From NCBI GenBank assembly GCA_028023455.1, contig JAQFVV010000450.1, forward strand, positions 498,001 through 562,000: a stretch of 64,000 bases of DNA. Reading direction: 5' to 3'. The first letter of the stretch is position 1. The number at the start of each line of letters is the position of its first letter. The notes beneath the pieces were generated by a model. The model worked only from the letters and a program-made list of their open reading frames with translations. It searched no databases and was not told the DNA's origin. Shown here piece after piece: positions 57,691 to 64,000 of the stretch. Position numbers and translations under genes: made by a program. The stretch comes from Epiperipatus broadwayi (taxonomy: Eukaryota > Onychophora > Udeonychophora > Euonychophora > Peripatidae).

Positions 57691-59054
57691 TAAGTACCCA
57701 CAAATGTTTACCCCTTAGTTTGTTTTTCATAATCTAAGATGATAACAAACAATGAGGGTGGATAGACTCCATCATCACAGTGGTGAATACGATCTTTATG
57801 CAATCTGAAAAACCAAAAGATGATAGATCATTCTGGGAAAATGCTATTTATAAGATCACAAGGAGTTGATGTCGATTTGATTAAATCAAATAATGTCCCA
57901 CATGAATTTAATACAGTGGTAGAGTATCAGATTCTGGTATATAAAGTCCTCTGACCAATTTTAGTTCTGGCCATTTTTGACACTCAAATTTCTCATGAAC
58001 TTCTGAATAATAAAGTCATTTGACCATATTTTTTTTTTGGCCAAAAAAAAAAAAAAAAAAAACCCAGTAACAATAAACAAAATCATATCAGTGTTCTGAA
58101 TTTTGAAATCAGCCCAAAGAGTGGAATTTGAAAAAAAAAAAAAAACATTTAGAAACTATGAATGTTAATTGTATCATTATGCTTTTTAATATTTTACTGC
58201 TATTTCTTAATTCCATTTTGAATTTCAAATATTTATTGCTGTTTCTTAATTCCATTTTTAATTTCATTTATCAACTTTATAAATGAGTTTGCTAATTATT
58301 AGATTATAACTGATAAATGTGATGAGTTTTATGAACATTTTCTGATTGATTATGAAAAACATTTTTTTTTTATAGAAGATGGATGAAAGATTTATATCAA
58401 TATCAATACATATTAAATATATTAAAAGAAGTACAAAACAGGTATATATATATATCATAAAACTGAATATATATTCTCAATAAACTTCAAAGAACAATTA
58501 AATGAGATTTTTCCCCTCAAGAAGGTATGCATTAAACAATTAAATATTTTTTTCAAATGTAATGTAAAATGCAAAAGATATCTTATGAAAAATATTACAA
58601 ACGTTCAGAAATAAAACAAGTACTGACATAATTATTGAAATATTCTTCTACGGTGGTGCAGAATCTTTTTATATTTGTGACCACTATACTCAGACTGAAA
58701 TTTTATGCAACTCATTATATGTTGTTATTATCCTATTACAAGCATATTAGAATAGTAATAATAAAAGTCGTTTCACCACATACAAATATATATCTTTACA
58801 GTGTATTTCAATACATACAGTTTAATATAAAATCTTTGAAAAAATTGTATATTAACAAAAAATATATAGTAATAAATGGTTCTTGGTAGATCTATTGATT
58901 TGTAGCAATTACAACTCTTTAACCTGTTTTTAGAAAATGTGTGCATTCAAAAACATAATACCATATATCAACATTAGCAGGGTACTAGCATGAAGAACAA
59001 GACTCTTAAGAGAAATGAGAGCAATATAAATGAAGTGTTATTATGATGTGCTAT
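57691..59054. other. AT-rich stretch with one tandem duplication
   Basis: A unit of about 36 bp around ctatttcttaattccatttt occurs twice at 58196-58265. A-runs are at 58045 and 58130. Nothing else was recognised. Confidence 0.4.
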
Positions 59055-59283
59055 TTATATAAAGCAAATTGGAATATACAGAAGGAAATATTTAAACCCA
59101 AAAGTAATCAGACACACAATAATGAGTGAAAAATTTTCATGTAATTTTTGATAGTGTTGAGGATTTTGTTTTTTCAAGTGAAAATGTATTATCCAGCGTA
59201 AGAACTTCTCTAAATTTTCATGATCCCAACAATTTCTTCGTGACCCCTTGAGAGATAGCAACCTATAGTTTGTGCACCACTGT
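59055..59283 (-). mobile_element. One end of a hAT-like transposon
   Basis: On the minus strand, from 59283, it reads CAGTGGTGCACAAACTATAG, then gttgctatctctcaaggggtcacgaag, the style of hAT ends that carry a mirrored GGGTC word. The other end and a target duplication were not found. The minus frame 59055-59261 lies in it and has no transposase motif I can name. Confidence 0.55.
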
Positions 59284-59509
59284 ACTATTATACAAAACTA
59301 AATTCTCTGTACACTTTACACAAAAGCAGTATTCATTTCAAATACAATGCAAAATAAATTAACAAAGGGACTGAGTATTAACAGTAATGGAAACAACACA
59401 TCTACGAAAAGAAGAACATACACTGGAAAATTTGGTATGGCAGAGTATAAATAGAAAAGAAAAAGTAAAAGGGATGGTGAAATAGGGGTTATGTCAAAAA
59501 ATACTTAAA

Positions 59510-60204
59510 TATTGTAAAATGTCAAGTACATTTGTAGTTAGAGATAAGGTTAGGATGAGAAAAATGGATGGTAGCTATAGTTATATGGCCACTGCATGCC
59601 TATTTAAGGATATACAGAGTTTCATGAAAAGGGGGAAGAAAACAATGGTTATAAATGATATGAATGGGCATATTAAAGAACTTGGCAAACAAGAATGGAC
59701 AGCTTTTAAAATTTTTTTGTTAAAGAGTGAGTTTGTGCTTCAGAAATTTATCAAATATTTATGAGGGGCAATACACATGGTCCAGAAATAATATATTTCA
59801 CTCAATAGATTATGTATTAATAGATGAAGAGGGAATGAATAAAGTACAGAAAATTAAATTGCTTGATAATGAAGAGAGTATGTAATAGTGATCATAATTT
59901 CTTTATAATAGAAATGGATAGTAATGTGATGGAAAATAATAATAAAAGTAGAAAGGTTAGTGAAATATGTGGATGGAGAGTGAACAATAAGAATAAGTTA
60001 GAAGAATGTAAAATCAAAGTAGATGAAATTATGGAAGAGTTTGTTGAGAATAAATATAAGGACTGGTGTGGTAAAATAGAAAAAGTGACAAATTGGGTTT
60101 TAAGTGAGAATATACAGAAAAATAAAAGTAATAGAAAAATGAAGATTAGTAAAAGTGTAAAAGAAAGGAAGAAAGCATGCAGAGAATATAATTGTGCTAT
60201 TTAA
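59510..60204 (+). pseudogene. LINE endonuclease and linker (broken)
   Basis: The frame 59519-59764 contains VINDMNGHI, standing for the GDFN..IG block. A shifted frame near 59800-59830 gives SIDYVLID. The frame 59863-60204 starts with SDHNFFIIEMD, the catalytic SDH, and then a long basic linker. All three endonuclease blocks are in order, in two or three frames. Confidence 0.8.
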
Positions 60205-60689
60205 AAAAAGGGAAAAGAATGTTAATATTAAATAGGACTATTTAAATAAAAAGAAATTGGCTAAAATAGATGATTATATAGTGAGAATGAATTAAATAGT
60301 ACACTATTGGAGGATATTAATAAAAGGGAAAGAGATGGGAGTAAAAAATATTGGGAAATATATTAAAAGAAGAAATGGAGGAAAGAAAAAAATAGTATTA
60401 CTAGATGATGAGGGAACAGAGTGTAGTTCTAGAGAAGAATTAGAGACAAACTTAAATAAGTATGTATTGGACAAAACAGAATGTTAGATGTGGACAATGA
60501 TAATAAACACAAAAGCATATAGTAATGGAAATATTAGGTCTACAGAAAATGAATTGAATGAGGCAGGAAAGAAATTGAAAAGTGGAAAGGCAAGATGTTT
60601 AGATGGATGGGCAACAGAGACGATGAATTTTGTGAAATAGGGCAAAATTAAATCTATTTTAATAAGATTGCAAAGAACACAAAATTTCA

Positions 60690-61549
60690 TGATAGTTGGA
60701 TTAATACAAGAGTGGGCTAATATTTAAACATAAGAGTAATGACCATAGAAAGATAAACAATTATAGAATAGTAGTGATAACATTGGTATTATATAAAGTT
60801 TTTGCATATATGGTGGATGGAAGGGTGGCAAAATGGATGGAAGAAAATAATATAGTGGGCAAATGCAAAAAGATTTTAGAATGGATTGGCATATAGGAGA
60901 TAATTTATCTGTAGTCACACAACTTATAAATATGTCTAGGAATACATGTAGGCAGTTACATATGGTCTTTATAGATATGGAGAAGGCATATAATAGAGTA
61001 AACAGAAATAGATTATGGGTAAGTTTAATACATTTGGAAATGAATGTAGTATTAATGGACCTTATTAAGAGATTGTATAAAAATAATTATTATATGTACC
61101 AATTAGGAAATATGGAATCAGTTAGATGAAAATGTGGTGGAACAAAGACAAGGATGCCCTGTTCCACCTATTTTATTTTTGTTATGTTTAAAAAAAAATG
61201 GAGAGGCCAATAGAAAGACTAGGAAGAGAGGTAGATACCATTAGTAGATGATAAGGGAGTGTATACATTATCAGATCTTTTATTTTCTGATATTTTCTTG
61301 TGCACAGAAAGTAGGGAAGATATGGAAGTTATGCTGAAGACAGGCGGAAGAGTGAGTAAAGAGATGAGGATCAAATTTAGTAAAGAAAATATCAAAAGTA
61401 ATGATAAATGCTGGGGTAAGAGAAGAAAAAGAATTTTTCTTGTGGGATATAAAGTCAAAGTGGTGAATAAGTATAACTATTTGGGAATTATCTTAAGTAA
61501 TGAGAGGAATTGCTTGGATGAATGGGAGAAAAAAATGATAAATGAATAA
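60690..61549 (+). pseudogene. LINE reverse transcriptase (broken)
   Basis: After NNYRIVVITLVLYKVFA (RT block 2 region), the frame 60863-61129 holds the catalytic block A FIDMEKAYNRVNRNRLW. Block B is QRQGCPVPPILF near 61145-61180. Block C is LLFSDIFLCT near 61274-61305, where a single Asp remains of FADD, and KYNYLGIIL follows near 61470. The loss of one catalytic Asp and the frameshifts make it inactive. Confidence 0.82.
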
Positions 61550-62310
61550 AAGAAAAGGATTGAAAAGAAATTAACAGTGTTTTCAGAAAATAAATGCGGT
61601 AGCAAGAACTGTATGAAAGGGAGTGGAAGTAGCAAGGTTAACTTATAATAATGAAGCATTATGTGTTAATAAAGGGGTGTTAGATTACTTAAAAGTACAA
61701 AGAGAAGTAGGAAGACATGCATTAAGATGTATGGATAACAAAGGAGGCAATTCAAGGAGAAATGAGGTGGTAAAGTTTTGATATGAGAAATGCAAAAAAG
61801 CAAAATGAAAATGTTTGGTGGATTGCAATTTATAAATAGTAAGAGAGTAGCTAAAATAGTATTTAATTGGGTAACAAGTAAAGGATAATTACAAGATGGG
61901 TGACAAAGTTAGTATGGTATGCAGCAGATATGGATAAAGGTTTTATGTCAGAATACTTTTACAAAAGGCGGAATGATTGTGTTAGGAGGATTGTGGCAAT
62001 GAATGGGATAGAAAAAAAGATGCATTAATAAAAAATAGGAATCTGGAGAGATAGAGAACTAGTATGGGGAGTAATAAAAAGTTTAAATATGTATAGAAGT
62101 AGACAGAATATTGGGTGCAAATTAATTTACAATAATAGCAAGGAAAGTAATCTACTGTTTATGACTCAAACAGGATCATTAGCAACAATGAAAATACATA
62201 AGAATGGAAAAATGTGGATGATTTATAGTTTGCAAGTTATGTAAGGAAGGCATGAAAAATATTAGGCGCCTGCTAATTGAATGTAAATGCTAGAAAGGGA
62301 ATATAATTTA
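61550..62310 (+). pseudogene. LINE C-terminal part with Cys-rich end
   Basis: Pieces such as LDYLKVQREVGRHALRC (about 61678-61730) and CKLCKEGMKNIRRLLIECKC (about 62225-62290) match the usual tail of L1/CR1-type proteins, which ends with a zinc-binding motif. Stops are frequent. Confidence 0.7.
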
Positions 62311-62334
62311 CTTCTTCCTTTTCCTATGTATTGA

Positions 62335-62620
62335 TTTTTATTTTTAAATATCATACAATTTACAACTTTCTTAAGCACATTAACAATACTATTTTTTATA
62401 TCAAACTTTATTTTTACAGTTTCGATAGTCCCAGAGTCATCATCAGAGCTACAATATCCAAATATATAATTATACAATTAATAAATTTTATACACATATT
62501 TATATTATATATAAATATATGTATAAAATTTCAGGACGTCAAAACTGAAAGAATAGTTTTGATATAAAAAATAGTATTGTTAAAGTGTTTAAGAAAGTTG
62601 TAAATGATACGATATTTAAA
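62335..62620. repeat. Hairpin element with hammerhead-like motif
   Basis: The arms at about 62345-62460 and 62525-62615 are inverses, with atatcatacaatttacaactttcttaa and caatactattttttatatcaaact. The left arm, read on the minus strand, has CTGATGA, T, GACTC, TGGGA, CTATC, GAAACTG and then AAATAAAG. The right arm keeps cgtcaaaactg only. It inserted into the 3' end of the LINE at about 62330. Confidence 0.75.
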
Positions 62621-62689
62621 AGCAGAAAGGGTACAAATAATGAAGTTGTGAGAGAATAAATATTAACTAAGTATTTATAAAGAAAGTAG

Positions 62690-62912
62690 GTTCTTGGTCT
62701 TTATGCTGGGTTTGGAAAACGATAATAGGAATCTAGATATAAAGGTCATTGATTGGACAAAGAAGATGTTGTGAAAATGGGATGGAGCAGGATAGAGAAG
62801 AATATGGGGAAAAAAGTTAGGGTGGAAAATGGAAAGAGAAAGTAAGGTGGTAACAGGTTTTTCTAGGCAAAGTGGCTGACAGATTTCTGACTTCGATAAA
62901 GAGGTAGCCATA
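62690..62912. repeat. Dispersed repeat, copy 2
   Basis: The segment 62778-62912 aligns with 6323-6455. It may be the 3' untranslated end of the LINE interrupted by the hairpin, or a separate family. The minus frame 62675-62911 is not supported. Confidence 0.6.
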
Positions 62913-63256
62913 TCACATCACATTAAAAATAAGTTTTTATTATAGGAATGAGTAAAGGATGTGTATTACAAATTAGAATTTTATTCCTATATCTCTTGGT
63001 AATCAAATGGCAATCCTTTATATGGGATCACATGCTGAAAAATATCTGTTAAATTTAGCATAACTAATTTTGTTAGAGTTGTAAAATTTGAAAATTATAT
63101 TACTCTGTAATCAGTTTCCATATTATTATTTTTTAAAAAAACGTGAGAAATAATACCTACTTCAATAGGAAACTAACATTTAACTTTTTTTTTTTTTCTG
63201 GTTTTATTGCTTTTTTTTTTTTTTGTTATAACAGCAATCAAACACATGCAGATTAC
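62913..63256. other. AT-rich stretch without a recognised feature
   Basis: Two T-runs lie at 63184-63200 and 63213-63224. No feature was seen. Confidence 0.4.
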
Positions 63257-64000
63257 TTTTAACATATGACTAAGAACAATTATCCAATCTATTATTTTAC
63301 TCTAAAGTCATCTAATGGATTAGGCCTACACTCGATTAGGACATTTTTAGTGCAAAGCACTCACAATATTTTATGCAAACTTTTTATTAATAATCCAGAG
63401 ATGGAAGGTCCAATCCCGCCTCAAGAAATTATTCCTAAGATCGGCCTCCTCCCAAAATAAGTAAACTCTGGATCCAACAACAGGTGAAGATGGTACTTGA
63501 TAGTTTCAAGACCAGTGTCGCCTCAACACTATTTCAAAATAAGATGAATTATTGGAACACATATAATGCTATAAATCCTAACAATCCAAATACTGAAAAT
63601 ATACTTCCGATAGCAATTCTAAGGTTCTCGAGGTTGACTAAGCGATTAAGATTGGAGCCTAAATTAGTTGATTTTCTCATCAAGGTCAACCTTGGGGCCT
63701 TGCCTACAGCTGCCTTCTTGCACTATCGACGGAGTTATGGTATGGACCCTATCTGTTCAATGTGTAGAAAACAAGAAGAAACAGTGGAACATATATTGAA
63801 AGAATGTGAAACATGGGTTAATTTGCGCAACATTTTAAAGTCTTTCATTGCAAACAAAGAGACTGCCTGTGTAGATTTAATTAAGGCATTCAAGAAAGGA
63901 TTTTTTGGATGGATTAGACTTGCAACGTTTATTAACTTTAGCATTTGGATTCTCAGGAATAGACTGATTTTTGAAAAAGGTATGGACATTGATCCATTAA
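63257..64000 (+). pseudogene. LINE reverse transcriptase C-terminal region, running off the window
   Basis: The first part (frame 63266-63460) has GLGLHSIRTFLVQSTHNILC, the post-thumb block of LINE proteins. A frameshift near 63439-63460 moves to a frame open from 63439 to the window end. It reads KVNLGALPTAAFLHYRRSYG, then ICSMCRKQEETVEHILKEC, a C..C...H....C zinc motif, and then GWIRLATFINFSIWILRNRL. The last frame is unusually intact (187 codons without a stop). It is a different family from 59400-62310. The 5' part of the RT is missing. Confidence 0.82.

Larger units (their letters stand above)
59400..62310 (+). mobile_element. Non-LTR retrotransposon, decayed
   Basis: Endonuclease, RT and a Cys-rich C-terminal end follow in order on the plus strand. 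It is a different family from the RTE-like element at the left end: the RT has EENNIVGKC and FIDMEKAYNRVNRNRLW, and the C-terminus has LCKEGMKNIRRLLIECKC, a C..C...(H).C tail. The 5' edge is approximate. The 3' side is cut by a hairpin element at about 62330. Confidence 0.8.

Overview
The window is very AT-rich (about three quarters A+T by eye) animal DNA, most likely from an invertebrate. There is no bacterial-style gene packing. Almost everything recognisable is transposable-element debris: non-LTR retrotransposons (an RTE-like LINE with an AP-endonuclease, plus pieces of at least three other LINE groups), Penelope-like elements (PLEs) with a GIY-YIG endonuclease, a decayed Ty3/Gypsy element, hAT and pogo-like DNA transposons, and tRNA-derived SINEs. 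I cannot name the species.

One real host gene piece is visible. A 205-nt exon on the minus strand (40215-40419), with proper splice sites, encodes about 68 residues that match the V-domain region of HD-PTP (PTPN23), an ESCRT-associated Bro1-family protein. The rest of the window would then be intron and/or flanking DNA filled with transposons. No other exon of that gene was found with confidence.

Layout. 0.6-4.8 kb: RTE-like LINE (endonuclease, then reverse transcriptase) split by two hAT insertions with 8-bp target duplications. 5.7-6.8 kb: pogo/Tigger-like element. 7.6-8.3 kb: palindromic element with hammerhead ribozymes on both strands. 10.4-12.7 kb: LINE 3' tails and a PLE GIY-YIG remnant. 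15.2 kb: hairpin. 17.3-18.2 kb: small PLE with inverted ends. 21.1-21.8 kb: palindromic relatives of the 54.8 kb element. 22.6-25.4 kb: the best PLE, with inverted terminal repeats that carry a tRNA-like unit. 26.6-27.2 kb: LINE tail. 27.6-29.8 kb: strand-asymmetric decayed reading frame. 30-38 kb: SINEs, a hairpin and a GC-rich island. 40.2 kb: HD-PTP exon. 41-43.6 kb: antisense LINE and a cluster of decayed ribozyme repeats. 45-46 kb: two LINE tails facing each other. 47.4 kb: hAT. 47.8-54.0 kb: Ty3/Gypsy with diverged LTRs and a nested PLE palindrome. 54.7-55.05 kb: palindrome with a second hammerhead family. 56.8-57.7 kb: SINE and more palindromes. 59.4-62.3 kb: another LINE. 62.3 kb: hairpin. 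63.3-64 kb: LINE C-terminus running off the window.

The most interesting pattern is that at least ten inverted-repeat (hairpin) elements from several families share one design. Two families carry a convincing hammerhead ribozyme in both arms. Others carry a hammerhead-like CTGANGA-stem-GAAAC module followed by an AATAAA signal, or a tRNA-like unit. This fits PLE terminal repeats, or retrozyme-like derivatives, inserted as inverted pairs.
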